Both the position numbers and the translations under genes were made by a program. A DNA stretch of 49,550 nt from the NCBI RefSeq assembly GCF_001039355.2, contig NW_019776056.1, forward strand, positions 77,127-126,676, given 5' to 3'. Origin of the DNA: Lingula anatina (lineage: Eukaryota; Brachiopoda; Lingulata; Lingulida; Lingulidae). Every line of letters begins with the position of its first letter. The stretch's first letter is position 1. Below the pieces are notes generated by a model. It did no database searches, was not told where the DNA came from, and saw only the letters and a program-made list of their open reading frames with translations. Positions 1 through 11,408 of the stretch are shown here, one piece after another.

Positions 1-733
1 CATGTGAAGGTCATGGGTTAAATTTGACCCCATATTCTGAAAGGGCATGCGCGAATTGGGGGTGGGGGGGTCAACAAAACATCACTTTTAGCCCACTTCA
101 ATATTTCTCTATGAAATAGCCGAATGACCTTGAAAATGAGGGTCAAGGTCAAATTTGACATTTGATTCGGGGGTGTTGGGTATATGTTTGGGGTAGTTTA
201 CTATAGCATGTTATCACAAAAAATCAGGATTTCATGGAGAAATTGACAAAGTCACTATTTCTGTGAAATTATTAATATTTAAAAAACTATTTAAAAAAAA
301 CTAATCAGTCAATTGTCAATATTATTAGCGACTGTCTTAGATAGATATCTAGGACAACTTTTTACATCATTGTTGTGGCTCTGTGACATCTGGTTTACCC
401 CCTGCCGAGTGTCAACCTTCTGGAGCATATTTTGCAATAGGTTGACTTTGACCTGACCTACTTTCCTTAAATTATGTCACTTGATATAGAATTATTGTGT
501 GACCTTACCTTTGAAAGGATGTGTCAAAATGTTGAAAATTCTAGAAGATATTGCATTTTGAAATTTCCAAAATTTTCACTTTAAAAGGCTCTGTGACCTT
601 GGAAATTAGGTCAAGGTCAAAAAAATTGGGTGGACTGGAATAACTTTTCATAGGCTATCAGTATGAATTTTTCCAGAATTTTAGAAAGAAATTTTTTGAC
701 GAAAAATAATAATAATAATAAGAAGAATAATAA
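1..733 (+). repeat. AGGTCA-rich dispersed repeat, copy 1 (5' truncated by window edge)
   Basis: First of three copies of a ~780-bp repeat. It holds nuclear-receptor-like half-sites (TCAAGGTCA at 143-151 and 611-619) and ends in an AAT/AAG-rich microsatellite at about 705-731. The next copy begins with the short stem ACTGGCTAAAGCCAGT. No open reading frame of note is present. The family is not identified; it looks like a non-autonomous mobile repeat with a microsatellite tail. Confidence 0.8.
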
Positions 734-1505
734 CTAGACTGCAACTGGCTAAAGCCAGTGGCGAAGGATTCCCCTGCAAAAAAGGCGCGGAAAAGCTCTT
801 ACAAGGTCATGTGAAGGTCACGGGTTAAATTTGACCCCATATTCTGAAAGAGTGCGAATTGGGGGGGGGGGGTCAACAAAACATCACTTTTAGCCCACTT
901 CAATATTTCTCCATGAAATAGCCAAATGACCTTCAAAATGAGGGTCAAGGTCAAATTTGACATTTGATTTGGGGGTTTTGGGTATGTGTTTGGGGTAGTT
1001 TTCTATAGCATGCTATGACCAAAAACCAGTGTTTCACGGAGAAATTGCCAAACTCACGATTTCTGCAATGTCATAAATATTTAGAAATCTATATTTAAAA
1101 AGGTAATTAGGCAGTTGCTACCAAAGTATGGCTAAGCTTAGATAAATATATAGGGCATCATTTGCTACTATGATTGGGGCTCTGGGCCTTCCGGTTTTTG
1201 AATTCTCGGAAACAAACCTTCTTTGAGCCCGTTTGGCAATTAGCGACCTTGACCTTGACCTAATTGCATAAAAGTAGGTCATTATCTGTGGATTTACATC
1301 AGTATTACTGGCCATAAGGCCCTTAGCCATATGGCTTATACTTTAGGCCTAATGGTAATTTCAAATTTTACAAAATTTGCCTTTAAAAGCCCCTGTGACC
1401 TTGCAAAATAGGTCAAGGACACTGAAACTGGTTCTGTAGCATATTCTTGCCATAGGCTACCTATGACAATTATTTCAGAATTTTTGCGAAAAAAACGCGT
1501 CGAAA

Positions 1506-1536
<31 letters not shown>
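734..1536 (+). repeat. AGGTCA-rich dispersed repeat, copy 2
   Basis: Near full-length copy. It starts at GACTGCAACTGGCT, carries TCAAGGTCA at 945-953 and a run of TGACCTTGACCT-type half-sites near 1250, and ends in (AAT)n at about 1508-1536. Its middle section diverges from copy 1, so the copies are not a recent duplication. Small reading frames within it show no family resemblance. Confidence 0.8.
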
Positions 1537-1538
<2 letters not shown>

Positions 1539-1620
1539 CAAAAACAATAGTATTCCCCTATGGGGAATCCTAATAAGAACAGCAAAAACAATAGTATTCC
1601 CCTATGGGGAATCCTAACAA
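1537..1620. repeat. Short palindromic repeat pair (GTATTCCCCTATGGGGAATCC-like)
   Basis: Two copies of a ~40-bp unit, each built around the palindrome ATTCCCCTATGGGGAAT and preceded by a CAAAAACAATAG-type leader. The same unit is repeated at 4810-5112. It sits exactly between two copies of the AGGTCA-rich repeat and seems to be part of that repeat's tail. Confidence 0.75.
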
Positions 1621-1890
1621 GACTGCAACTGGCTGAAGCCAGTGGCGGAGGATTCCCCTGCAAAATAAGTGTGGAAATGCTCTTACAAGGTCATGTGAAC
1701 GTCATGGGTTAAATTTGACCCCATATTCTGAAAGGGCATGTGCGAATTGGGGGTGGGGGGGCAACAAAACATCACTTTTAGCAAACTCCATGAAATAGCC
1801 AAATGACCTTGACAATGAGGGTCAAGGTCAAATTTGACACTTGATTTGGGGGTGTTGGGTATTTGGGGTAGTTTGGGGTAGTTTACTATA

Positions 1891-4298
1891 CGGCTGTTTC
1901 ACAATCAGGGTAAACAATTAAATGTGGTTAATGTAACAAGTGTCTGATAAATTTACAATTTATGATTGAAGATTCCTGATAGACTGATATCAAAGACACT
2001 GTTTATAGGAGCAAAATAAAAAAAAAGAATTATAATAATCGGACTATAATTTACAAAAATATGGCCAATTATGTGTCCAAAAAGTACCTACATGTATTTC
2101 TAGCTGTTACGATGGGTCATTTACAACTTAGGTCATAAATATGATGCACTAGCCCTTTATGTCAATGATTTGTGGTGAATGTGATATTGGTATGTAATTC
2201 CCACGACATATGTCTTCTCTTCTAGTAGGTTCTTCCAAAGATATGTTCTGAGTAAATATTTATTTTAACCAATTTGCTGAAACAGGCTTTTGTACACATT
2301 TTACTTATTTTTGGTAATGCAATGAAAAACACATTTGATAAGGCCAAATATTACTTTGAAATCACCTACGTGATAATAAGATGAATTTACCATTTTATGA
2401 CTTAAACATAAGAAAGGTGTTGTGCATATGTAACCATTATTATTAATGCAATGGTATTTATAATCATGAGCCCCTTGGTGTCTCCTAATTTTTCTAGTGT
2501 CCGTACCCCCCTATCTATTTTATTTAGGAACCACAGCATATTCTGTCTGAATTTATCATTCTATAATGTCTACACTGACATTTATTTTGCAGGAAGAAAA
2601 TAGCACATAACCCCTTATTATGAAAAGATATGCACAAATTTGGTGCCAAATGTAGTGTCCGTACCCCTACTGTAGTGTCCGTACCCCCAAGTTATACATT
2701 AACCATTGGATAACTGGCTACATATCAATGATGATTAAACTTCAAAATATGATGCAAAATATTGTTTTAGACTATATAAAATGCATTCTTGTCTTATAGA
2801 TTTAGAAAAAACATTGTATATAAATATATGTTCAATAAAGTGATACTGATTGATCAGAGTCAGGCAAGAGATTTTGCAAATAAATAATATCAGTAAAGAT
2901 GCTACTCTTTGCATTCAAAATGAACAATATTGGTTTGAATATATTGCCAAATATAGCTTATTGCAAAAATAATAAATTGTTTATGGATTAATATTCTATG
3001 GATTAATGTATATGATATATGTTGAGGGGGTACGAACACTTCAATGCATGAATAATTAACAGTACATTTATTATACTCTCAGTGAATGAAGTATCAAATA
3101 TGGATGACAATAAACAAATAGCCAAACAGGAAAATAAAAAGGGATCCTGAATATTTTACTGTCAGCAAAAAATAATTTTGAAAAAAAAAGAAAAGACGTC
3201 AAAGAGCTAATATCCGTAAAGATGCTAATACTCTTGCTGAAGCACGTAAGGAAGACGTTGAATGCACGTAACATAGCATAGAAGCAAAAAAAAAAAAGAA
3301 GAATCATCCAAGGCTGGCCCAGCAAGAAAGACTAAAGTAAAGAGAAGAAATTAGGGCATACTGACAGAGAGTTAAGGAGAAGCAGAAATCCAACAATCCT
3401 GAAAACAGTAGAACAAGAGGTGCAAATTAACGAGAGATGAAAAAGAAGAAAAGACTCCAAAAACAGGAATCAAGACTGAAAAAAAATGAATAGATAAAAA
3501 AGGTCAAGCAACAGAAAGAAAAGTTAAAATTTAAGTCTGGTGAATGAAAGTCACACTGAATGACACACAACCAAGCTCCAGCATCCACTGAAAAACGTGC
3601 TGTGGTGTTTCTCCAAAAAACTCTTTGATTAATACATGTACTTGTATCCTTTTGGTTAAAGTACTGCTGTTATATCTTTAGTTTGACATTTTTTAGACTT
3701 TTGGCAAAAATAACTGGTAAACAATATGATATTTCAGTTACAAAAGCATCAGTTACTTGAATGTGTAGTGTCCGTACCCCCAGATCATANAAAAAAAAAA
3801 AAAAAAAATGAATAGATAAAAAAAAGGTCCAGCAACAGAAAGAAAAGTTAAAATTAAAGTCTGGTGAATGAAAGTCACACTGAATGACACACAACCAAGC
3901 TCCAGCATCCACTGAAAAACGTGCTGCGGTGTTTCTCTTAAAAACTCTTTGATTAATACATGTACTTGTATCCTTTTGGTTAAAGTACTGCTGTTATATC
4001 TTTAGTTTGACATTTTTTAGACTTCTGGCAAAAATAACTGGTAAACAATATGATACTTCAGTTACAAAAGCATCAGTTACTTAAATGTATAGTGTCCGTA
4101 CCCCCAGATCATAGTCTAAGGAGCGTTCTGTTAATTTGAGCGTAGCACAAAAAGTAATTAATCTTGTGCTCTAAAAAATGTAGATATCATAGTTAAGATG
4201 TTATTCTTTTTATCTGTTACAAAATTAAACAAATGCATCAGAGTTCATTTTTCTCTCAATGTGACCCCTATTTTGTACCCCTGATCGTGAAACAGCCG
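1891..4298. mobile_element. 2.4-kb terminal-inverted-repeat DNA transposon inserted into the AGGTCA repeat
   Basis: The ends are inverted repeats: CGGCTGTTTCACAATCAGGG at the left and CCCTGATCGTGAAACAGCCG at the right, with one internal mismatch. TATA flanks both sides (1887-1890 and 4299-4302), consistent with a 4-bp target duplication or with a TA duplication plus a TA terminus. Inside, TAGTGTCCGTACCCC recurs at about 2495, 2653, 2671, 3768 and 4090, with an inverted relative near 3025. Around 3330-3545 the plus strand reads, across several stops, as a very Lys/Arg/Glu-rich stretch that may be a dead coding region. No transposase domain is recognised. Confidence 0.85.
3481..4111 (+). repeat. 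Tandem duplication (~310 bp) with an N at the junction
   Basis: The segment at about 3481-3789 is repeated at 3791-4111 with only a handful of differences, and a single N at 3790 joins the two next to a poly-A run. It lies inside the transposon at 1891-4298. It could be a real duplication or two haplotypes joined end to end in assembly. Confidence 0.7.
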
Positions 4299-4800
4299 TA
4301 TAGCATATTATCACAAAAAATCAGGATTTCATGGAGAAATTGACAAAGTCACTATATCTGTGAAATTATTAATATTTAAAAATCTATATTAAAAAAACGA
4401 ATCAGTCAATTGTCAATATTATTAGCGACTGCACTGGACAGATATGTAGGGCAATATTTTACATCAGCCTTGTGGCTCTGTGACATCTGGTTTACCCGCT
4501 GCCGAGTGTCAACCACCTGGAGCATATTTTGCAATAGGTTGACCTTGACCTGACCTACTTTCCTAAAATTGGGTCACTTGATACAGAATTATTGTATGCC
4601 CTCACCTGTGAAAGGATTTGTCAAAATGTTGAGATATTGCATTTTGAAATTTGCAAAATTTTCACTTTAAAAGGCTCTGTGACCTTGAAAATTAGGTCAA
4701 GGTCAATAAAATTGGGTGGACTAGAATAACTTTTCATAGACTTTCAGTATGAATTTTTTCAGAATTTTAGAAAGAAATTTTTTGACGAAAAATAATAATA

Positions 4801-5132
4801 AGAAGAAGAATAACAGGAAAAACAATAGTATTCCCCTATGGGGAATCCTAATAACAGGAAAAACAATAGTATTCCCCTATGGGGAATCCTAAGAAGAAGA
4901 AGAAGAAGAAGAAGAACAGCAAAAACAAAAGTATTCCCCTTTGGGAAATCCTAAGAAGAAGAAGAAGAAGAAGAACAGCAAAAACAATAGTATTCCCCTA
5001 TGGGGAATCCTAATAACAGGAAAAAACAATAGTATTCTCCTATGGGGAATCCTAATAATAAGAAGAAGAAGAACAGCAAAAACAATAGTATTCCCCTATG
5101 GGGAATCCTAATGAGGACAAACAATGCTTAAA

Positions 5133-5175
<43 letters not shown>
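4801..5175. repeat. Palindromic short-unit array with AAG/AAT linkers, then (ATT)n
   Basis: Six or so units of ~40 bp, each centred on ATTCCCCTATGGGGAAT (one degenerate, TTCCCCTTTGGGAAAT, near 4938) and separated by (AAG)n or AATAAC spacers. A pure (ATT)n tract follows at about 5136-5175. Each unit could form a small hairpin. It matches the pair at 1537-1620 and continues the tail of the AGGTCA-rich repeat. Confidence 0.8.
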
Positions 5176-5492
5176 TGGCAAATCTGCTATAATACTAAAG
5201 CGTAGAAATTATGCGTTTCGCAGCATACAGTTCAGACGCTCGGGGTTCCCGTCAAGGAGAGTTCTACAATGTGCATTGTTGTTTTATATGCAGAACAAAC
5301 GTTTTCCCACATTAAAGTACTGAAAATTACATTATTTCATGGAATTTTATTGCAAAAAATAGGCCGCAACAAGTATTCTTCGGAATTGGAACCCTTTTCT
5401 TGGAATGGCTATTTATTGCTACAAGTAGATGCCTATGTGTGTAGAGAAGGTAGGGAGTACTCTATGGCTGGTGATATGACTTAATTACTTAC
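5176..5492. other. Start of intron 1 of the CUB/C-type lectin gene (minus strand)
   Basis: Downstream side (minus strand) of the splice donor at 5487-5492. I see no second-half C-type lectin exon here or further left in the window, so the next exon probably lies beyond the left edge. Confidence 0.5.
5487..5492 (-). other. Splice donor GTAAGT closing the CUB/CTLD exon
   Basis: A consensus donor lies exactly where the C-type lectin domain is half complete. An in-frame stop follows a few codons into the intron. It decides that the reading frame is an exon and not an intronless gene. Confidence 0.7.
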
Positions 5493-8066
5493 TTGTTTTT
5501 CTCGCCTAAGACCCAAGAACAGGAGGAAGCGATGTTTGTCGTATATCTCCAAAAACCATTGGGTATTTATTACAGTTTGGTTCAAAACGGCCTTTAAAGT
5601 GAAATCGTCCAAGGCGGTCGGTAGGTCGCCTCCAGTGGCCTGACACAGCTCACGTGATCTTAACCAGGTAAGGGGCGGTCTTGCTTCTTTGGATTGTAAT
5701 TCAGTAAGTAATTTATAGCATTTTCCAAAGATACATGACATTTCGCTACCGTTATGAAAATCTTCAATTAAGTTGTCAGAGATGTCAACATAGTTTTCTA
5801 GATTGTAAGAAAGGTCCAGGTCTGGGTTTGAGTCAGGTTTTGAGTCAGTGGGTAGAGGCTCTAAGACAATACAGACTGTCCACGCACTGAGAGTGTTCCA
5901 AATGTGTCTAATCTCAGCAGCGGGGTATCCTTTGTTCAAGATAAATATCGGTGTGCTAGCGAGTATGCGATCTGTGGGGGCTTTGTTATGCCCTTCACCT
6001 GAGGCAGATGTGGAATATTCTTTTATTTTAAGTTTGAGTTCAGTCTCCGAATTCTTACACCCCTTTTTCATTCTGATATCCATCCAAAAAAAACACCATT
6101 TGCAATACCTGTCCTTTTTTAATGTTATTGTATATGTAATCCCGACATATTGCCGTCCACAAAACCCTATTAATATACCTTTCGATTTAGTAACCGTTTC
6201 GTTCCGCGTTCTTACTCCTACAGATTCAAAAATTAACAATTCTTCCAAATTATTTGGCCAAAGCTCATTGGTAAAAGATAAAGATGAACATAAAGTGTTG
6301 GTGCTTTTTACAACGTTACCGATTCTCCTAAAAGTTATTATTTGGAACTGGTTGCCTTTAGGTGCGCTGTGGAGTATACATGCACTGTGAATAGAATTCC
6401 GCCATTTTCGTTCAAAATACATCGTCACTTTTGTCTGATATTCGATAAAAGTGTACAGCTGATTTAGGGTCATTTGACGAATGAGCAGCATTCCATTAAC
6501 TTGGCACTCTGATTTAAGCGGCACTCTCATACTATATCCTTTATGTCTTATTTGGCATGTGCCGTTACTGCCATAAAACATATAATTAGGTATTCTCACC
6601 CCGCTGACTGGGTGAGAAATGAGCTCAACCTGGTTGCTTGCACGCTTATATAATACTCTGTATGTTATGTCACGTCTAGGGTTTAAACACGAGCCACTGA
6701 TATTGTCAAATCGAAAACAGTAGATTATTACACGTGGTCGATTAAAATAGATAACCGCCTTGAGTTTTTCAATATCATACTTGTAGGTGCAACTCGGCCC
6801 GACCACCACCAAGTTATTATGTAAGTGACGGTAACCAGTAAGTATTTTCCCAAAGAAAAGACACGTTTTTCCAACCACATGTTGCAGCATAGCAATGGGT
6901 GATGTCAATGAGTGAAAGTTGCTTTCCAAACTAACGGTGGAATTTGAGAAAAGATCGATGTCATGGCGAACTAATGGCCCAGGGGTTACAGTTAGATTAA
7001 GCCAAGTGTGATTACTGAGGTTTGTACACGACGTGTCCAGGTGGTCGTTAGCGTTTCTAGAAGATTGGCATAATGTTCCGGGGGTATAGGGTGTTACAAA
7101 AGACGTGTAACGGGCAACAAACACCCATTGCGTAGAACCTGGTATGCGCCTTTCCTCAGTTAAGTTAAAAAATGCATTCCAACCTATCGTGCTAATGGAA
7201 CCGTTTTTCAGCGGCATTTGAGTGTCAGTGGGATACAAAATTATCCTGGATCCTGGGGGTCCTTCGTATACGTGCAATGTATACGGCACAGAAATGTTTG
7301 AAGAAATGTTTGTATATACTTCCCATTGTAGTAAAATTTGATCACCACCTGCAGCACTGATATGAACGTGATACTCCACTTTACTATCGCACTGCGTCGA
7401 AATTAGATCTGTTTTTGGATGAAACTCGCCTCGGGGTGAAGACAAAACTGTAAGTAGTTTAACTTGATGACAGTCTGAAAATACTGCAAGATATTCGATT
7501 TGAAATCCCGAAGATTCCAAAATGCGATCTGTGAAAAATTCTGCGCATACCTTATTTCCACGTAGGGTGAGTTCCGTTGAGTTGAGATATGTCAGCCCTC
7601 CATGAAAATTACCGTAGTGACGGGAGTCATTACATGAGCCGATAGATACGGCAAGATAATCGTAATCTTCTAACGAGAAATGGTTAAATGTGAAACTTAC
7701 CCCGCTACCATTGGTAGTGGTTATTTCCCATCTCTGTATGTGATCTCGTGGATATACACCAATGCCAAAGTTTGTACTTTGAATAACACCGCATATCCCA
7801 GTTATGTCCTGAACAATTGTACCACCCTCTGTACGAGTATTCGTTTGTTCCCCACACTCGGCCCAGACACACTGTTGAATTAAGTTCCTCGCTTTATAAT
7901 CTGTCAGCGCCGGTAATTGCAACACAGTTCTCTTCACGCATTCGCGAATTGATGAACGCGCATTAGACGCTGTTAAGTGAATAATGCCATCACTGACACC
8001 ACATACAGAGAAAAGCGTTAAAACTGAAAGGAATACGAACCACGTCTTTTTGATTCCCATCGCCAA
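5493..8066 (-). CDS. Large first exon of a CUB and C-type lectin domain receptor (partial gene)
   Basis: An 858-codon exon opens at ATG 8066 with a hydrophobic signal peptide (residues ~8-26). Residues ~92-196 form a CUB domain (paired Cys, the YDYLAV strand, ...GFQIEYLAVF end). Residues ~199-330 look like a second, degenerate CUB-like sandwich (HVHIS...YTLHVYEGPP). A long Cys- and N-glycosylation-rich middle shows no family I know. From ~785 a C-type lectin domain begins (CYKLL, WLRSRELCQATGGDLPT, ending FLGLRRE) and is cut halfway. At that point the minus strand has a perfect donor, CAA|GTAAGT (5487-5492), in phase 0; reading through gives three codons and a stop. The gene therefore continues to the left. 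The architecture is typical of large invertebrate receptors such as polycystin-1-like or adhesion-GPCR proteins, but that is inference. The 180-codon frame antisense to it is a shadow. Confidence 0.85.
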
Positions 8067-8920
8067 ATCTTAAATCTACTGCCGCCTAAGAAGTGCTGCA
8101 CGCTTCTGACTCGAATGAAAAAACGCTACTCTTTAAATTGTGTAATCAGCAAATGGGCGCCGTGCAATCTAATGATGGTTCTTTTATTGATTCAAATACA
8201 TTAATATTTAAAAGAATGAGTCAAAATTGTCAAAAGAAGTGGATGTCATTATATCGTGTATTGTATTTTTGTGTTTATGGCTGTTATAGAAAACGTTGTC
8301 TCGTTGCCTTACCAGTGTGACGTGTCAGAGTGTCCCCCATGAGAACGAGTGCGGTTCCCTTAAATTTGCCCAGGCAAGCCTCGACCTAAATGTTGACCCA
8401 CTTAATTATTATTACGTCAGGCCAACCCTAATCTGTATAATTAAGTGGAGGGCGCACTCTCTGTTTCGACACACCGGTGTAATTAAGTGTATTTCTTCTT
8501 CTTTTTATCTTGTTTCCAACTAGACTTTTATTCCTAAATTATGATAAATAAATAAATAAATAAATAACTGATAAACTTGTAGTCTCAAATACATCATTGG
8601 ATCATTAAAGCTCGGAGCAACAAAAAACATTTTAAACATTTTAATCAGAGCTTAGGTGATATAATCGGAATAGAACATTTTTCGAGACCAGAAGAGCCAG
8701 TGGCATGATATAACATGTCGACAATATTTAATGACTAATTTTGTTTTAATTTTGACAGGACATAATTGACACTTTCCGAGGGAACAGAAATATATGTACT
8801 ACTACTTTTATTCCTACTTATTTCATGAAATATTGCATTTATTAAAACCAGTATCTTTCAAAGGTCGATTGCCTACATATTTTAGAATTTGGAGCTGTTT
8901 TTACATTATATCACCCCATT
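8067..8920. other. Upstream region of the CUB/CTLD gene; one dispersed repeat and (AAAT)n
   Basis: No coding exon seen. A ~180-bp block at about 8310-8490 resembles one at 31555-31740 (shared order: CAG..GTG, GCCTCG.CCTAAAT.TTGACCCACTTA, GTCAG.C.AACCCTAA, GTGGAGG.CG), suggesting a dispersed repeat. A short AAAT tract is at about 8543-8567. I did not identify a TATA box or a transcription start. Confidence 0.4.
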
Positions 8921-9115
8921 TCCATAGATTAGATCGACCTACTTTAGATCGACCTAACTCCCTGGGGGTTCACGTTAAATAGCTGTAAGCCGGGCGGACA
9001 CGAAAGTTAATTACCCCCTGACAGCTTATAGTAGGCGGGACGGACATTTAAGTCGGATTATCTGAAAGTAATCTAGTGAGAATCCCCGCGGGGATAGATC
9101 GATCTAAAATCTATG
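8921..9115. mobile_element. Small inverted-repeat element (MITE-like, ~195 bp)
   Basis: The left end reads CATAGATTAGATCGACCTA and the right end, reversed, reads CATAGATTTTAGATCGATC. The motif TTAGATCGACCTA is duplicated near the left end. No coding potential. The ends are imperfect, so the boundaries are approximate. Confidence 0.45.
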
Positions 9116-9739
9116 GGAATAGAGCCTATGTTTCGCCATTAAGGCACAAAGCGAGTAAGCACTTCAAAACAAACTGTGCCATTACCAAGCCGTCAAATTG
9201 CATACTTACATGGCTTATTACTACTTGGTTTATTTCTATATATTGCCGTCACAGGAAGTCGAAAGCTATAGCGTTACAAGGATTTAATTCAAATTGTGTT
9301 AAGAAAAAGTCCCAAAAATGTGTACCAGACGGCCTAACGTGTCCAGAAGACAAAGCGGTGACGTCATATACGTAAAACACTTTTTGGTCTTCATGAAATC
9401 TTAAACACGTGCTGGAAGACGAAGGCGTGTTTATAGCCCCAAGTGGTTGCTCTTCCCAAGAGCGATAAAGACGTTGCTGCTGCTCATGCGCGAACGTTAC
9501 AGAGACGTCTGGAACCTAGTTACCTTTAAAACATGTACAATATGCCTAAGGACACTTAAACCCACTACTTCATGTTCATTGTGCAATTAAATAGTGCACT
9601 TGTAGCTACTGCTGTGTACAGAATCAGGTATCAATTAAAATTATTTATGTAGCTTAATGTTCACAAGCACAAAGAAGCCCGGTTTTTGCTCACAATTAAA
9701 TAATAAATAAGTCTATATGACCGATAATGTCATTTATTA
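9116..9739. other. Intergenic, no recognised feature
   Basis: I see no domain, exon with good splice sites, RNA gene or clear repeat in this stretch. Confidence 0.3.
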
Positions 9740-10627
9740 AAGCCTCGGTCCCAACCGGACGCACGGATTTTAGAAGCGTACGTTCTCTGCGATTTTTGGC
9801 TGTTGCGGAGGCCGTGGAGGTCGTAGAGGTGGAGGAAAGTCTGCCTTGCGAGTCGCAAGGGCCACTTGAGATGTCCTTTCAAGCAGGGCCGCTAATTGCA
9901 AGGAGCGATGGCCGTAGAAATTGTACTCATTTCTTGAGTTTGTCTTGCTTCCTGTGTACGTGGTACACACCACTTACGAAGAGAATGCAACGCACGGCGT
10001 CAATTTTGCTTCACACTTGCCTCACACGTTTGTGTTGACGTACTGACGGCGTACATCAGTTTTGCTTCCTGTTCTCTTCTTCTTTCTTCTTACTTCACCC
10101 TTTTTTCTACTATGTAAGCTTCTTTCTCTTCCCTTTTGGAGGTATATTAGAAACTAAATTGAGCACAAATTTGAAAACTTTGAAAATTGTTGTACACGTT
10201 ACACATTCGACGTCCATTGTAAAGACAGGAGTGTGCTTCGTGAGCACGCCTTTTATACACCAGGCGTGGAGGTGACGCACGTGCGACGCATTCCCGGTGT
10301 GCTCTCGACTTTGTTCGTAAGTTGTGAGGGCGTGCGCCTTACTCAACACGCAAAGGGCACTTGCTCCTTCATTGCTTGCGACGTGTGTCTTGCACAACGC
10401 GCGTCTCTCTTGCTAACTCCGTGCGAGGAGAGCAAGTTACGCTTGCGGTCTCGCTGTTCGCAGGCTATTCGTAGAATCTTTTGGACATGTCCAACACGCA
10501 CGTGCTTTCGGGCTGTCTGCGAACTTGAAATTTCATAAGAAGGACTTGCGTGGGACGTGAGATTCTGCGCAAAAATTGGACGCAAACAGCCCGTAAGCGC
10601 CCGTACGGCCCGTTGTGACCGAGGCTT
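9740..10627 (+). mobile_element. ~890-bp inverted-repeat DNA element, full copy
   Basis: The left end is AAGCCTCGGTCCCAACCGG and the right end, reversed, is AAGCCTCGGTCACAACGGG. A second copy of the same element, lacking its first ~60 bp, ends the tandem array at 19463-20319 in the same orientation. The element is GC-richer than its surroundings and contains reading frames on both strands (the longest ~178 codons), but none resembles a transposase. Probably non-autonomous. Confidence 0.75.
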
Positions 10628-11328
10628 AAAATGAAGAAGTGGAATATGATACAAGATGGGGTATTTAACATCATCACATTTAATGATCACACATACATCC
10701 ACAATACAAGATAGCAAAAAACAATGGCGGGATTGTGAGCTTCTCTCAAGCTTCTTGTGGCCATGGTATAAAGATAGATCACCTAAACAACAGAGCTGGA
10801 TCCAGAAATAATACGCTCTTATTCCCTTGTTGCCACACCAGAGGTACAATCTTTGGCAGCCAAGAAAACATCCGACCATTTTATCAAATAATTCACAAGA
10901 TTGTACGCTGAGAAAATTTTTTGCTGAAATCTATTCATTTAATATCATACGTCATGGAATAACGTTAATTTATGTTAATATAATATTCCAAAACATATTA
11001 CAGGTTTATAACTATGTTTCCAAATTTAAGATGTACGATCAGTAAAGTAAAGTGAGTCTTGCAACAATAAGAAGACATAATATGAAAATTCTGACTTCCA
11101 CATATTACCGGTAAAGTATTTCGCCAAATTTCGCCATATAGGCTTGAAATTGTATAAAGAGAGAAACATAGAACAAAGTAAATGCGAGCATCTGCAAGAC
11201 TTGACTAACTACAATAAATGAACCTACCCCCTGCATAATAAGCATACTATATACCTTCGTGATAAAATGAACCATTTGGGGCTAACCCAGATATAACAAC
11301 GAGTGTCAGCAAGTTAAGTCGGGGAGGG

Positions 11329-11363
<35 letters not shown>

Positions 11364-11408
11364 GGAGGGAGGATAACTAGAGAAGAACAATGATTTGATA
11401 GAAAACAT
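10628..11408. other. Intergenic; poly-A run only
   Basis: Nothing coding recognised. A ~30-bp poly-A run lies at about 11331-11360, beside the jacalin exon fragment that follows. Confidence 0.35.

Larger units (their letters stand above)
1621..4800 (+). repeat. AGGTCA-rich dispersed repeat, copy 3, interrupted by a transposon
   Basis: Left part at 1621-1890 and right part at 4299-4800 are one copy of the AGGTCA-rich repeat, split by the insertion at 1891-4298. Comparison with copy 1 (about 190-210) shows the uninterrupted sequence reads ...TTTACTATAGCAT..., which confirms the insertion point. TCAAGGTCA sites occur at 1822-1830 and 4697-4705, and a TGACCTTGACCTGACCT run lies near 4543. Confidence 0.8.

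Noticed and set aside
3071-3325. Hydrophobic minus-strand frame of 84 codons
   Set aside because: It is the complement of a purine-rich stretch in the transposon; Phe/Leu richness follows from AAG/AAA composition.
1-5110. Possible CRISPR-like array (short palindromic units with spacers)
   Set aside because: The spacers are simple AAG/AAT repeats, not unique sequence, and the setting is eukaryotic.
5848-6390. 180-codon plus-strand open frame
   Set aside because: Antisense to the CUB/C-type lectin exon; no domain resemblance, and the minus-strand frame has clear domains and a signal peptide.
10343-10879. 178-codon minus-strand open frame
   Set aside because: Lies across the end of the inverted-repeat element at 9740-10627 and its flank; no family resemblance and not kept in the second copy.
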